Shown: positions 35,489 to 48,539, numbered from the stretch's first letter. The stretch: 64,000 nucleotides of DNA from Anagrus nilaparvatae (GCA_022575985.1 JAKSXM010000149.1:1-64000); one strand, 5' to 3'. Notes: a model not told the origin generated them from the letters alone. Program-made: numbers and translations.

Positions 35489-35575
35489 CGGACGCGGGGA
35501 GATTCGAACTCCCGGTCTTCGTTGGAAGACTCCTAGACTCAAGCCAGGTACATTAAACCACTCTGTCACACGTCC
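35489..35575 (-). tRNA. trnS2: tRNA-Ser (UGA)
   Basis: On the minus strand, acceptor GGACGTG/CGCGTCC, anticodon loop CTTGAGT on CCTGG/CTAGG, and a long variable arm (GTCTTCCAACGAAGAC). It reads TCN. Confidence 0.92.
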
Positions 35576-36263
35576 TTATTATGGCAAATATATAATAGAT
35601 ATACCTTTTAATATTATTACTAAATTGTTAAAGACAAGGCTGTATCCTAATTAATTAGAACTATAAGACTCTCCAAAATAGGATATTGGATTAAAGGTAA
35701 ATAGGAGGATCTATTTTTCTTTTTAATTCGTTTTTCCTTCCTACAATTGGAAGTTACTTGTATAAAAGTATATAGAGTATTCTATTTATCTATCTATATC
35801 CTATATATAGCTATATAGGATACAGGTAAGCATAAATGAATAAAAAAATCGAATTTATTATTTTTTTCTTTATTCCAATTCCATTTACTCTTGCCTTTTT
35901 AAGCAATCAATTTATTACCATCTAATAATATGGTAGGTATTTAGCAAACAGGTCTACTAAATGCCACTTTCATCTTATTCTGTTTTAGTGTATTACCAGA
36001 TATCTACTATATATAGAATAATAATTATATAGTATAAAAACTATATATATATATTATATATATTCTTCTATAATCATCTGCTAGAACTAAAAACAGCATA
36101 ATAAGGGTTATAGTATTCTATCTTACTAGTTATCGAGAAAGTAAACTATTTTGAGTAGATCTTGTAGCTAGTTAATTGATGTATGATGTATTAAAAACTC
36201 TATTAACAATAATGAAACTATCATTATAGCAATCGATAAACAATATATATATTTTTTTTAACC
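35576..36263. other. Long AT-rich spacer before cox3
   Basis: No ORF or tRNA. The densest AT block of the unit lies at 35995-36065, with alternating TATATA runs and ATTATATAGTATAAAAACTATATAT-like symmetry. It could hold a promoter or replication start, but I see no recognised motif. Confidence 0.5.
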
Positions 36264-37111
36264 ATGAACACAAACAACACAAACTTTATCGGAGTACCAC
36301 GAACTCAATTTCAATATCAGCCATTTCATCTAGTAACACCTAGTCCATGGCCACTACTAACATCATTTGCTCTACTAATCCTAACATCTTCAACAGTGAT
36401 GTACTTTAATGGATATGCTAATCCACTAGGAGGATCAGGAGTACTACTTCTATCAATCGGTCTACTAACAACAGTTGGAGCAATGGCTCTATGGTTCCGA
36501 GATGTAATTATTGAAGGAACATTTCTAGGAGATCATACATTTCTAGTGCAAAAAGGAATTACTATGGGTGTAGCTCTATTTATTATTAGTGAGGTATTTT
36601 TCTTCCTTTCTGTATTTTGGAGTTTTTTCCATAGTAGTCCTATCACCTACTGTAGAACTAGGAGCTCAATGGCCTCCAGTAGGTATTGAAACAATTAATG
36701 CTTTTGAGCTACCACTACTTAATACACTTCTTCTTCTATCTTCAGGTGCAACAGTTACTTATGCTCACCATTCACTAATTGAAGGTAACCGACGAGGAGC
36801 TATTGTAGGTACACTTCTAACACTAATTTTTGCTGTACTATTTACAGTATGCCAAGGAATTGAGTATATCAATGCTCCATTTACTATTGCTGACGGTGTA
36901 TATGGAAGTACATTCTTCTTCTCAACAGGATTCCACGGAATTCATGTTATCATCGGAACTCTGTTTATCGCAGTTGCATTCTTCCGACTAATTGGTTACC
37001 ATCTAACAGACCACCACCATCTAGGATTTGAGGCAAGTATTCTATATTGGCACTTTGTCGATGTAGTATGGCTATTCCTATTTGTAGCGTGTTTACTGGT
37101 GGGGATCATAA
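36264..37111 (+). CDS. cox3: Cytochrome c oxidase subunit 3, two apparent frameshifts
   Basis: This is the third core subunit of complex IV. The ATG frame gives QYQPFHLVTPSPWPLLTSF and TFLGDHTFLVQKGITMG-like GDHTFLVQKGITMG, then breaks at about 36642. One extra base there (TCCTATC for TCTATC) moves the reading to LSPTVELGAQWPPVGIE, which continues to GFHGIHVIIGTLF and HFVDVVWLFLFVA. A second extra base near 37090 (GCGTGTT for GCGGTT) hides the usual VYWWGS end and its TAA at 37109-37111. With both corrected, the product is 281 residues. TTA appears only in the shifted reading. There is a single copy in the window; sequencing error is the likeliest cause. Confidence 0.92.
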
Positions 37112-37126
37112 TTAGGAATTTTATCC

Positions 37127-37145
37127 TATCTCCCCCTTATTTTAG
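37127..37145 (+). terminator. C-rich 3'-end motif after cox3
   Basis: TATCTCCCCCTTATTTTAG begins 15 bases after the inferred cox3 stop and is nearly identical to the nad3 end motif. Confidence 0.55.
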
Positions 37146-37250
37146 TAAGAACAAAACAGATAATATTTTCTATATTTATATTCCTAAGAATGAAATAGAT
37201 CTATTCTACTGTATTTTATACATTTGTTGAATATATTGTATAAGAATATA

Positions 37251-37322
37251 TTGTCCTTAATTCAACGGTTAGAATGTGTTTCCGATAAAGACATTATAGA
37301 GGTTCGATTCCTCTAGGACAAA
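37251..37322 (+). tRNA. trnI: tRNA-Ile (GAU)
   Basis: Acceptor TTGTCCT/AGGACAA fully paired. Anticodon loop CCGATAA on TGTTT/AGACA. It reads ATT and ATC; ATA is rare in conserved genes. Confidence 0.92.
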
Positions 37323-37639
37323 TTTACATTATAATGTCTATAGGTATTAGTTACAGTTTATATTGGATTTATAAAAAAGGATCATAAAAATAGTATGTAT
37401 AGTATACATTAAGACGTATATTTATAGAACACTAAATACTTATAAATAAGTAAAGCGATATGCTTTTATATTACAAAAGAAATAGAAAACTTATCAAAAA
37501 ATTTTTCTATTTCTGCTTTTAGTCTTAGTTTTCTAAAATTGAAAATTAGAGAAGTAAAAAGAAATTATACCATACTCCGGGAGAGAAATGTAAAAAGCAT
37601 TCAAATGTGTATAAAACTTACGCTATTCAAAATATATTA
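37323..37639. other. Spacer/leader before cob
   Basis: AT-rich, presumably the cob 5' leader. Contains an imperfect GAAAATTAGAGAAGTAAAAAG stretch and ACTCCGGGAG at 37574. No gene is seen. Confidence 0.55.
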
Positions 37640-40600
37640 ATGCGACTACTAAAATCCACACCCTATTCTAGGTCTTGCTAATAGTTATCTGGTAGATAGT
37701 CCACAACCAGCGAATATTTCCTTACCTATGGAACTTTGGTTCACTACTAGGAGCTTGTCTAGGGAATTCAAATTCTAACAGGAGTATTTTCTAGCAATGC
37801 ACTATACACCATCAGTAGACCTTGCTTTTATTAGTGTTGAGCACATTATGAGAGATGTAAATTATGGATGGCTTATTCGATACCTACATGCTAATACAGC
37901 TTCATTCTTCTTCATTTTTGTTTATCTACATATTGGACGAGGTCTATACTATGGATCATATAAATCACCACGAGTACTACTATGGTCAATTGGAGTTATT
38001 ATTCTAGTTCTAATGATGGCTATTGCTTTCCTTGGTTACGTTCTTCCTTATGGTCAAATGAGTCTATGGGGTAAATTCCTTGCCCCACAGCATTAGTTAT
38101 AATGATATTATTGGATCCTTTATCTTCATTATTGTTTATCTTAATAATAATAAAATAGCTAAACGTCTTCAAGCTACGTCACGAGTAGGACCACATAATC
38201 TAGATATTCTATCTATTATCTTTGGATCACTACTAGGTGATAGTCATGCTGAAGAGACGTGCTATCGGTAATGGTACACGTATTAGTTTTTCACAAGAGG
38301 CTAATCATAAAGAATACCTACTATGGCTTCACTCTCTACTATCTAATCTAGGGTATACATCACCTACTATTCCAAAAATTCAAACTCGACTAGGTTGTGG
38401 TGGTAAAGTAAGATATATTCTTCGATTCCACACTTTTACTTATAGTAGTCTAAATTGAATTAATGAAATTTGGTATGTCAATGGTGTAAAATGTGTTCCT
38501 AAGAATATTGGAGAATTTTCTTACACCTCTTGCTCTAGCTATTTGGATTATAGACGATGGAGGTCGTGTTGGTCAAGGTCTTAAATTTGCTACAAATAGT
38601 TTTTCTTATGAAGACTGTCTTCTACTTTCTAATGTACTTTTTGATAAATATAATCTACGTACGTGCTGTACAATCAGCAGGTGTTACTAATCAATATATT
38701 ATCTATGTATTTAAAGAGTCTATGCCAACTCTTCGTAAAATTGTACAACCATATATCGTATCATCCATGCTATATAAACTAGGAGAATAGCACTCCTTTA
38801 ATATATCATTATAATATAATGTATAGTCTTTTAATTAATAAGGCGACACTGATGTAAACGGTCAAAGATTGTATCTCAAATCCAGACCGTCGGCTATCTA
38901 TTTAAGTATAAATTACTAATCTAAGATGATCGCTACAGACCTGGTTCATCGGTGGGTATTTCATTTTAATGAAATGCTTAATGTACAGTCGGAGTGTTTT
39001 TAGTTTAATGACTAACACAAGGCCCCATTCATATTTCTATGTATCATAGAAGAATAGGGTACAGGGTCATATGTTAGGAGATAAGGTTATAACCACTACA
39101 TATGATTAAACACTTGGCCACAGTTATTACTAATCTGCTAAGTGCTATTCCTTGGATTGGACAAGATTTTGTTGAGTTTGAAAAACAACTACTATTTATT
39201 ATAACACTTTATATTATTATTATTTATTACTGTTATATTACTAAATACAACAACAACAATATGAATTACTATTGGGAAAGTAAATGAATCTGCTCTACGA
39301 GGTCGTAAATCTCGTACAGATCAAGAAAACAAGCTTTTCTATCTTCTATCCCTTACGATTTTATAAGTATGTTTATAGGTCTTATTGACGGTGATGGTTA
39401 TATTGCAATTACCAAAAATAGCCTTGATAACATTCGAATAGAACTAGTTCTAAGTGTAGATATTAAAGATCTTAAAACTACTACAACATATTAGAAATGT
39501 ACTAAAAATTGGTCGTGTAAATGAATACCCTAATATTAGTACTGCTAAACTAATTATTGGTAAAGTAGATCTACAGGAAGTACTTTTTCCACTAATTCTT
39601 CATTATAAACTATTCTTTCTAACTGAAACACGACGACAACAATTTAATCTTTGTATGTATCTACTAGAAAACAATATTACTAAATTTAGTAATATTGCTA
39701 CTATTACTACTATTAAAGATCTATTTAGTCTTCCTCAATCTAGTATTGAATATCTTCAACTTCCATTTTTCAGTAATTGGATTGTAGGATTCACTATTGC
39801 AGAAGGATCATTTTATATTAAAGGTAGTGGAGAGCATTTCTTTTCTCTACGACAACGATCTCATTCTACACTATTTGAAGCATTTAAACTAGTATTTATA
39901 ACGAATCGTAAAATTGAAGATAATGGAAAACATATGAAGTTTAGTGTATCTTCAAGTAAAGATCTAATTACTGTTGTAAATTTCTTTAGTAATAGTGGGA
40001 CTATATAATCTAATTGGACTTAAAGCTGATCAATATAATGCTTGGCTAACTAGTCTAAAACAAAATAATAAAAAGTTTAAAAATAAATAGTAAAAATTAA
40101 AGCTCCCTTATATCGCGAGATATTTGAATAATCGGGTGAATTGCAAGGAACTCTTCGTGTATGCCCTTACTAATATTTACTATCCTTCTATTTTAGTAGT
40201 ATTAGCATTGATACAAAAGACAATTTGCAGCGAAGCTATTATCAGCACCTTATTTTTTTTTTTCTATAATAAAATAAGAAGATAGTAGAACGTTCAACGA
40301 CTAATCCGTGAGTTGTGCTAACAATAAACCGGACACGAGTGCCCCGAGATCTATAGATGCCCGGCCTAATAAAATTCAAGATTTTATAAGGCCGGGCGTA
40401 ATTTATAGATGATGATACAGTCTAAGCTTATTAGAAATAATAAGAATATACAATTAAATGTTGTATAGATAATAAATCTGTTGTTTGGGGAGGATTCTCA
40501 GTTAACAATGCTACTCTAAATCGATTCTTCTCACTACATTATCTTCTACCATTTGTACTTGCAGCTCTAGTAGTAATGCTCTAATTGCACTACACGAGCA

Positions 40601-41156
40601 TGGAAGTAGTAACCCACTAGGAGTATCTGGGTAATACAGATCGACTACCATTCCACCCGTACTTTACATTCAAAGACCTAGTAACAGTATTCCTATTCCT
40701 ACTAGCACTATCACTATTTGTATTCTATATGCCTAATGTTCTAGGACATTCAGATAAATTATATTCCAGCAAACCCTATGCAAACACCAGCTTCAATTGT
40801 ACCAGAATGGTACCTACTACCATTCTATGCAATTCTACGGTCAATTCCTAACAAACTAATTGGAGTTATCGCTATGTTTGCTAGTCTACTTATTCTACTA
40901 GCTATGCCTATTCTAGATACTAGTCGAGTAAGAGGAAATCAATTCCGTCCTTTTGCACGATTTACTTTCTGGGCATTTGTAGTTAACTTCTTTATTCTAA
41001 TGTTTATTGGAAGTCAACATGTTGAAAGTCCTTATGTAGAAATTGGGAGCAGCAGCAACAGCATTCTACTTTGCTTGGTTTGTATTTATTACTCCAGCAG
41101 TAGGTATTATTGAAAATACTCTAATGGATATTGCTCTACAACAAGATAAAAAATAA
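37640..41156 (+). CDS. cob: Cytochrome b, complete locus with many single-base errors
   Basis: Exon 1 (37640-38072) starts MRLLKS and ends [10 protein letters not shown]. It includes [24 protein letters not shown] and [26 protein letters not shown] with haem-ligand histidines. Four extra bases (near 37660 C, 37719 T, 37761 G, 37791 T) scramble the first 50 codons; without them exon 1 is exactly 143 codons. Exon 2 is 39117-39179 and exon 3 about 40483-41156. Exon 3 here has at least four indels relative to the clean copy at 1425-2096 (near 40580, 40631, 40757, 41045). The gene is probably intact in reality. Confidence 0.9.
38073..38790 (+). pseudogene. LAGLIDADG_2 ORF in cob-i1, apparently frameshifted
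   Basis: Three reading frames must be joined. The first contains [20 protein letters not shown] and [18 protein letters not shown] (first motif). The second has [21 protein letters not shown] and, after an in-frame TGA at 38456 at a Trp position, [11 protein letters not shown] (second motif). The third has [17 protein letters not shown] and ends LYKLGE. Each shift is explained by one extra base (near 38083-38090, 38259 and 38666). As the neighbouring cob exon has the same type of defects, the breaks are probably consensus errors rather than true decay. The TGA is not explained that way. Confidence 0.78.
38073..39116 (+). mobile_element. Group I intron cob-i1
   Basis: Inserted after QMSLWG of cob; ends in G before ATVITNL. 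The 5' part is a broken LAGLIDADG ORF. The 3' core, about 38830-39060, shows GACACTGATGTAAACGGTC, ATCCAGACCGTCGGC, CTACAGACCTGGTTCATCG and CAGTCGGAGTG. The last 64 bases reappear at window position 1, the unit junction. Confidence 0.8.
39180..40482 (+). mobile_element. Group I intron cob-i2, second copy, ORF frameshifted
   Basis: Copy of 128-1424. The LAGLIDADG ORF is broken at about 39265 (extra base), 39328 (missing A), 39476, 39998 and 40080 (extra bases). The core is present. Confidence 0.85.
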
Positions 41157-41601
41157 TTCGAATTCAGTTATTGAATTAATTAGATCCCCTTCATTCACAG
41201 TTAAAATGAATAACACGTAAAAGAGATAGTTCTATCGTTACTTGACTAAAAAATATGTTTTTATATAACATATGTCTCCAAGATTATTGTTAATGTTTTA
41301 TTAATTACTTTGGCCTCCGGCCAATCACTATCTAAAGAGATACTATAGGTATAGTAATACTATCTATCTCTTATAAGATAGATAGATACAGAGATATCTT
41401 ATTAGTTAATATATACACCCTTATAAACGAATATTTATCTATTATAAAGGAATAGATAAGAATGATCACCATAAAAGTGGGTGTATCCGATAAATAAATT
41501 AGTTAGGTATTCTTTAATAATTGTTTCTAAAGGAATAATTTCAATAATGCCTTCGGCGAAAGTTTACTGGCCTTCGGCCAATAACTAAATTATGAACTAT
41601 T

Positions 41602-43116
41602 GGCAATTGTTTAATCGTGGCAAAGTTAGAACGTTATCTGGTAGTTTTACTCATGCAAGTCGAATGGTTTTATTAAAAATCATGGCGTACAGGCGAGGAT
41701 AAATAAGTACATACCCTTAATTTCTAATAGAAATAGAATAATTAGAAAAAAAAAGTTTTTGATTAAGGATTGGCTTTATATCTAGCAGGTAGTTGGAGTG
41801 GGTAAAGGGCGCTCCAAGCCTATGACGGATAGGAAATAGCGAAAGCTTCAATTCCCGCAATTGGTTTGAGGAATAGCCGATCATGTCTTTAAGACATGCT
41901 GCAGAGGAGGATCTTGGGCAATGCTCGAAAGAGTGACCCAGCTAACCAGAACTCTATAAGAGTGTCGTAAGGGAGGATCATGACGTTACCTTACTAATAG
42001 TCCAATCTAAGTCTCGTGCCAGCAGACGCGGTTATACGAACTGGGCAAACGTTTAATTAATGAATAGGTATTAAGGATCCGTAGGTGGTTTTCTAAATCG
42101 GATTTTTTTTAGGTAATGGGCAAGTAATACTTAAATTTAATGAAGATAATAGAAAACTAGAATATAATAGAGGATAGTGGAATGCTAGGAGGAGGGGCTG
42201 ATATTCATTGATATCTAGTGGAACACTAAAGGCGAAGGCAACTATCCAAGTCCAAGTAAATATTGACACTGAGGGATGAAAGTCTGGGGAGCAAAACAGA
42301 TTAGATACCTGTGTAGTCCAGACCGTAAACTATTTACATTTAGTATTTGGCATATAACAGAGTCAGATCCTGACTCTATTAAAATTAATGTCAGATAATC
42401 AGCAAACCGCTGTATGTGTAACACCTTGTAAGTACAGTCCCAAGACCGAAAGCAAAAAGATTAGACCATCCTAAAGACCCGGAGTGGAGCATGTTGTTTA
42501 ATACGATAATCCGCGTAGAACCTTACCTCTCCTTGAATGATTTACTGCTTAACAGCGTAAAATCACAGGTGTTGCATGGCTGTCGTCAGTTCGTGTCGTG
42601 AGATGTTAGGTTTAGTCCGCCAACGAACGCAATCCCTATTCTAAGTTGTACATTTTAGAATTTGACTTCAATAAGAAGTCCTTTTATTGGGAATATGACA
42701 AGCCTTCATGACCCTTATGGAGTATGGGCTACAGACGTGCTACTTGAACCTAACAAACTGATGCAATACCGTGAGGTGGAGCTAATCAGTAAAATATGGT
42801 GATATCAGGATCGTAGTCTGAAATTCGACTACGTGAATCAGGAATTCCGAGTAATCGTTGATAAGTACGCAACGGTGAACTTTTACATTTGGGAGATACT
42901 AACCGTCTATCAAGTGTCGGTCGTTTATCAAGTTATGAACTAGTGTTTTGAAATTCTATGGTTTACTATTATTAACAATTACTATTAACTTATAGCTAAT
43001 AATAATTAAACAATCGTAAATAGAGTATTTGCAAAAACACATGGAGTAGCTTAGAACTCCTGACGCTAAGTTATAGCAAGGTAGCCGTAAGGGAACTTGT
43101 GGCTGATAGATAATAT
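41602..43116 (+). rRNA. rns: Small-subunit rRNA, second copy
   Basis: Copy of 2540-4045 with extra bases near 41800-41810, 41871 and 42195, and a duplicated TCCAAG at 42246-42257. Confidence 0.93.
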
Positions 43117-43306
43117 ACAAATAACCCCCTATCATAAAACAGAAATAATCTATATTTCTCGATAAGTTTCTTTGACCGGAGCCTTCAAATTTTTTTTTTT
43201 GAATAATAATTAGTTTATGTATAAGCATTATTATTTAGTAATTGTCCTTTTTCATATTCTAAATAGAATAAAGGAAATAATTATATATTAGAAGATATAT
43301 TAATAG

Positions 43307-43380
43307 GGAATCTAGCATAATTGGTTAATGTCCTAAATTGTCAGTTTAGATTATGCCCGTTCGAATCGGGTGATTCTCGT
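43307..43380 (+). tRNA. trnD: tRNA-Asp (GUC), second copy
   Basis: Identical to 4236-4309. Confidence 0.92.
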
Positions 43381-43775
43381 TTATTTTAATTTGTAATATA
43401 GTAAATTATCTATTGTGGGTCCCGTGCTCCGATTAATAAATTTAGGCCGGTCCCCCTCCCCTTCGGGGGGAGGATCTATAACATATGTATATCCTATTTT
43501 TTTTTCTAATAGATTAAAAATCATAAATTAGTAATAATCAGATATAAATGAATTGAAACAAAGATTCAATCTTTTCAAATAAAAAGGTATAGGCTACACT
43601 AAAAGGTATGTAAATTGAATTCAATTTACGTTATAGCCGAAATGGCTTTTGAAAACCGTTGGTTGTTTCGCTAGTGCTACTTTACATTAAACCACGCGAC
43701 AATTTTTATGTAGAGAATAATTGATTTTTATAAAGGTCCTTTAGGAAGCCAGAATTAAACTGGCGCAATTCTATA

Positions 43776-44042
43776 ATGAATCTTTCAGTAATTCTATTTC
43801 TAATTGGAATTCTAGGATTTGTTCTAAATAGAAAAAACATTATTCTAATGCTAATTTCTATTGAAGTAATGCTACTAGCAGTTACTCTACTGGTTCTAGT
43901 AAGTTGTTATAGTTTTGATGATATTCTAGGTCAAACATATAGTATTTATATTATTGCTATTGCTGGTGCTGAATCAGCAATTGGTCTAGGAATTCTAGTA
44001 GCATATTACCGACTACGAGGAAATATTTCTCTACGACAGTAA
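43776..44042 (+). CDS. nad4L: NADH dehydrogenase subunit 4L, second copy
   Basis: Encodes the same 88 residues as 4705-4971 and overlaps nad5 by one base. Confidence 0.96.
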   Translation: MNLSVILFLIGILGFVLNRKNIILMLISIEVMLLAVTLLVLVSCYSFDDILGQTYSIYIIAIAGAESAIGLGILVAYYRLRGNISLRQ

Positions 44043-47000
44043 TGTATCTATCACTACTACTACTACCTATGTTTGGATCAGCAGTTGCAGGACTTATGGG
44101 TAGAAAAATTGGTGTTACAGGGGCACATATTATTACATGTAGTTGTCTAATTACATCTGCTTTTCTATCTATTGTAGCATTTTATGAGGTAGGACTATGT
44201 GGATCTCCAGTATCTATTAATCTAATTAGTTGGATTGATTCTGAACTAATGGACGTATCATGGGGTTTCATGTTCGATAGTCTAACAGTTTCAATGCTTC
44301 TTCCTGTACTGGTTGTATCAAGTCTAGTACATATTTTCTCTGTTGATTATATGAGTGCTGACCCACATAATCAACGATTTTTTGCATACCTAAGTATGTT
44401 TACATTCTTTATGCTTGTTCTAGTTACAGGAGATAATTATCTAATTATGTTTGTAGGTTAAATTCCCGGCCTAAATGTAATGTGAATTACATTAAAGTAC
44501 ATCACTATATGCTGAAATATCTATAAATAGTAGAACTATTATACCCCGCATCCTTTCTATTAATTACAGATAATCAGCAGGAAACCAAATTAATAATACA
44601 ATTTTACTAGATTTCCGTTCTATTAATTGTATTTTAAAAGTAGGCTCCTCAGAGACTATACGTGATGCAGTTATTTGTTAAAAATAACTTGAAGATATAG
44701 TCCAAACATTTAATATGAATTAAATGATATTACTACTAAATTATTACTATTGAAAACTAATATAATTTACTTAAAAATAAAGAAAAGAGGAAAAATTAAA
44801 TCAGTTTTCATTATTGTGGGAAGGAATTGGTATTTCTTCATATCTTCTAATTAACTTCTGGTTTACAAGAATTCAAGCTAATAAAAGTGCTATTAAAGCA
44901 CTTGTTGTAAATAGAGTTGGTGATATGTTCCTATCTGTGGCATTCTTCGCTCTATTTTTTGTATTTGGTAATCTAGATTATTCTACTATCTTTAGTATTG
45001 CACCATTTATTAATGAAACAATTATTACTATTATTGGTCTACTACTACTTCTAGCAGCTATGGGTAAAAGTGCTCAACTAGGTCTACATACATGGCTTCC
45101 AGATCAGCCTACCTTCTACTTTATTTCTAATTACGCCTCCCTAATCTATTTTCAATATGTTTCTCTATTTTCTAATTTTGCACCTAAAGACGAACAAGGG
45201 CCTTCTCCTAAATCTATAGCTAAACGACACAGTCGTTCAATAAATGATTTCCTATTTTCTTTTCTAATTGGTCTAATAGTTAGTGGAAATCTACTAAGTC
45301 GTACACATAAAGAGAATATAACTGCACGACTAGTATATCAAACCAATCAAAATCATCCTCAAGCTTGGTATGATTTTATTCTTGAACTACTAGGACCTTT
45401 CTGTGCAAAAGGCTGGGATAGAAAAGAAAATAAGGATAGTAGAGACGGTTCAATTGGAATTAGAATGATTCTATCTACACTAACTTATCCTTGTTTTTAT
45501 GTTATTCACACTATGTTCTTCTCAAATGGATCAGGAGAACGAGTATTTACTAAAGAAATGCTAATGAAATTTAATGTAATTTCTCTTGCAGCCCTTATTA
45601 TGTCTAGTGGTTATATTCTAGAATATGGTGCAATAGGAAACCATTATAATCTCGTATTTTATGAACGATTTAAGATAAAAGTAAATTGGTGGGAATCGGG
45701 ACTAGCTCTACATCTACCATATCATTGTACACGAGAAGAGATGCTTCTTCTTCAAAATCGACTTAGTGAACTTGGTATTAATACTGTTATTGCACTAAGT
45801 CGTGTAAGACGTATGAGAGCTGGACCTCGTATCCTTATTCCTTTTGATGAGTTTGAAAATCTCCAAAACATTGTAGGAGAATATATTATTGAAGAAAAGA
45901 AACATCTAATTAAACGAAAATAAATCATGGAACTAAGAAATAAAGATAAGCGTCTGCATAATATATGAGTATTATGAAAAATTTGGTGAATTGCAAAAAT
46001 CTCTTAGTTAACACCGGCGATGATTTTAATTACTAAGACAATTTGCAGCTAAGTCTTGATCAGTGGATATTTTCTTAATGAAAATAGTGTGTTTTTGCAC
46101 AGATCAAGAAAAGTTCAAAGACTAATCGGTGAGTTACACTAACAATAATCCGAACACGAGCGCCAACATCTATTACTACGTCCCTCTCCCTCTCCTGGGC
46201 CAATAAATTAGTAATAGATGAAGACATAGTCTAAACTAGATGGTAATATCTAGAATTAAATAGTAAATATATTTAAGATAATAATTTTAGCTATGGAAGG
46301 TCCTACACCTGTTAGTGCTCTTATTCATGCTGCTACTCTAGTTACTGCTGGAGTTTATCTACTACTTAGATCATCACCAGTTATTGAATATGGACCAACA
46401 ACTCTAATTGTAATTACATGGGTTGGTGCTCTAACAGCATTCTTTGCTGCATCAACAGGTCTACTACAAAATGATCTAAAACGTGTTATTGCTTATAGTA
46501 CATGTTCACAAATGGGATATCTATTTATAGCAGTTGGGCTATCACAGTATAACGTTGCACTATTTCACCTGGTAAACCATGCTTTCTTCAAAGCTCTACT
46601 ATTTCTTGCTGCTGGTGCTGTTCTACATGCTACTTATGACCAACAAGATCAACGAAGACTAGGAGGTCTAATTGGTTTCCTTCCATTTACATATACTGCT
46701 ATTCTTATTGGTAGTCTAAGTCTAATGGCTGTACCATGGCTAACAGGATTCTATAGTAAGGATCTAATTCTAGAAGTTGCATATGGACAGTATCAATTCT
46801 CAGGACAAATTGCTTATTGGCTAGGTACAATTAGTGCTTGTCTTACAGCATTTTATAGTCTACGACTTATTAGTATGACTTTCCTTACTTATCCTAACGC
46901 AAGTAAATCAGTTTATCTAGAAACACATGATGCTCCAGTTATTGTTATGATTCCACTAATTATTCTATCACTACTAGCTATTTTCTTTGGTTATATTGCT

Positions 47001-47582
47001 AGAGATCTATTTGTTGGTATGGGTTCTGATTTCCTATCACCTAGTCTATTTATTCATCCTTCACATATTAGTCTTATTGAAGCTGAATTTGCCCTACCTC
47101 AAATTATTAAACTACTACCTGCTATTGGTACTCTAGCAGGAGCTGGACTAGCTCTATATCTATACCATATTCTATCTGCTTTTGCAGTAATGGGTGATAT
47201 TACTAAAAATAACCTAGGACAAAAACTATATAAATTCTTTAATGGTAAATACTATGTTGATGTAATTTATAATCATTATATTATTAATGGTGGTCTACAA
47301 CTAGGTTATACTATTAGTAAAGTTCTAGACCGAGGAGTTATCGAACTAGTAGGACCTTATGGTCTTGCAACGGGACTAACTACTGGAAGTCGAGATATTG
47401 CTAAACTAGACACAGGAAATCTGACAAGTTATGCCCTTTATCTTGCTCTAGCTCTAGTTACAATCACACTAATTCTACTGAGCTCTGTACTATTTAATAA
47501 TCAAATTGCAGATGTAAGACTTATTTTCATTCTATTCTCTGCACTTGTTATTGTAACTCATACTATGCAATCAGCAAAATAA
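44042..47582 (+). CDS. nad5: NADH dehydrogenase subunit 5, second copy
   Basis: Exons 44042-44458, 44817-45104 and about 46290-47582, coding the same protein as the first copy. Introns 44459-44816 (no ORF) and 45105-46289. Confidence 0.95.
45105..45923 (+). CDS. Degenerate LAGLIDADG_2-type ORF in nad5-i2, second copy
   Basis: Same protein as 6034-6852; one synonymous T to C change at 45653. Confidence 0.63.
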   Translation, partial: QPTFYFISNYASLIYFQYVSLFSNFAPKDEQGPSPKSIAKRHSRSINDFLFSFLIGLIVSGNLLSRTHKENITARLVYQTNQNHPQAWYDFILELLGPFCAKGWDRKENKDSRDGSIGIRMILSTLTYPCFYVIHTMFFSNGSGERVFTKEMLMKFNVISLAALIMSSGYILEYGAIGNHYNLVFYERFKIKVNWWESGLALHLPYHCTREEMLLLQNRLSELGINTVIALSRVRRMRAGPRILIPFDEFENLQNIVGEYIIEEKKHLIKRK

Positions 47583-47906
47583 AGAGTATAGCTCTCTCTT
47601 TGTTTTTCTATCTATCCCCTTTACTTTTCTAATTCAATACTAAAAACTAATAAAATGAAAACTAAAAAGTCTAGTTTTTCCTATTATATATATAACTACG
47701 GAACACAGTATTAATAAATTGTGTTTAAAAATAATTGAACGTTAGGTTTTAAGGAGAATTTTTTAGTTAATATTTAAACTCATATCTGTGACAAAAGATT
47801 CTATTTATTTACAACCCACCAAGGCATTTCTTTTTAAATCAATATCTATAGTAGAACTAGAATTATTCTATGTCTATAGGAATGAATAGATAATATATTC
47901 TTTCAA

Positions 47907-47981
47907 GGTAATACTAGCTTAATTGGTAAAGCGCCAATCTGTGGAGTTGTGTTTATTTCGGTTCAAGTCCGAAGTTTTACC
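47907..47981 (+). tRNA. trnH: tRNA-His (GUG), second copy
   Basis: Same sequence as 8836-8910, including the encoded G-1. Confidence 0.87.
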
Positions 47982-48250
47982 CCTTTTAACTATAATTCAA
48001 TTATTATTAGTATAGGGTGAGTTATATTAACATAGAAATAAATAGCAGATATATGTTAGAAAAGTCCAAGATTAATATAAATGGTATAATTTAAATAAAT
48101 AGGCACTATTAAAGAAAATTAATAAATTGTAAAAAATTACCCCAATTTAATCTACCTATTAATAAACAAGGTATATTATAGTTTCATCTTATCATCACTA
48201 AATTTGGCTTAATGTTAGTTAACTCATCCCCTTATATCATTTATATATAA

Positions 48251-48323
48251 GCTGGTATAGGCTAAATGGTTAAACCATACCATTCATACTGGTAGTTTGA
48301 GGGTTCGAGTCCCTCTTCCAGCT
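48251..48323 (+). tRNA. trnM: tRNA-Met (CAU), second copy
   Basis: Same as 9180-9252. Confidence 0.91.
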
Positions 48324-48382
48324 TTAAAAAAAGAATAGTTGTATGTCTATCTAAATATAGAATATTTAGGTAATTAAATTAG

Positions 48383-48457
48383 AGCACACTAGAGGGCTCG
48401 AACCCCTACATCTCCTAATCCGAAGTTAGGCGCTTTAACCAATTTAGCTAAGTATGC
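48383..48457 (-). tRNA. trnR1: tRNA-Arg (UCG), second copy
   Basis: Same as 9312-9386. Confidence 0.91.
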
Positions 48458-48539
48458 ATTCTTACTATTATTAAGAATAATTATGCACTATTATATGTAT
48501 CGATTTAGCGAATGTTCACTAAATGAATTTAAATGTAAT

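Noticed and set aside
39053..42300. True second, decayed cob and rns genes (segmental duplication)
   Set aside because: The defects are isolated single-base insertions, and the surrounding sequence is otherwise identical to the intact copy, which fits read error at a contig overlap.
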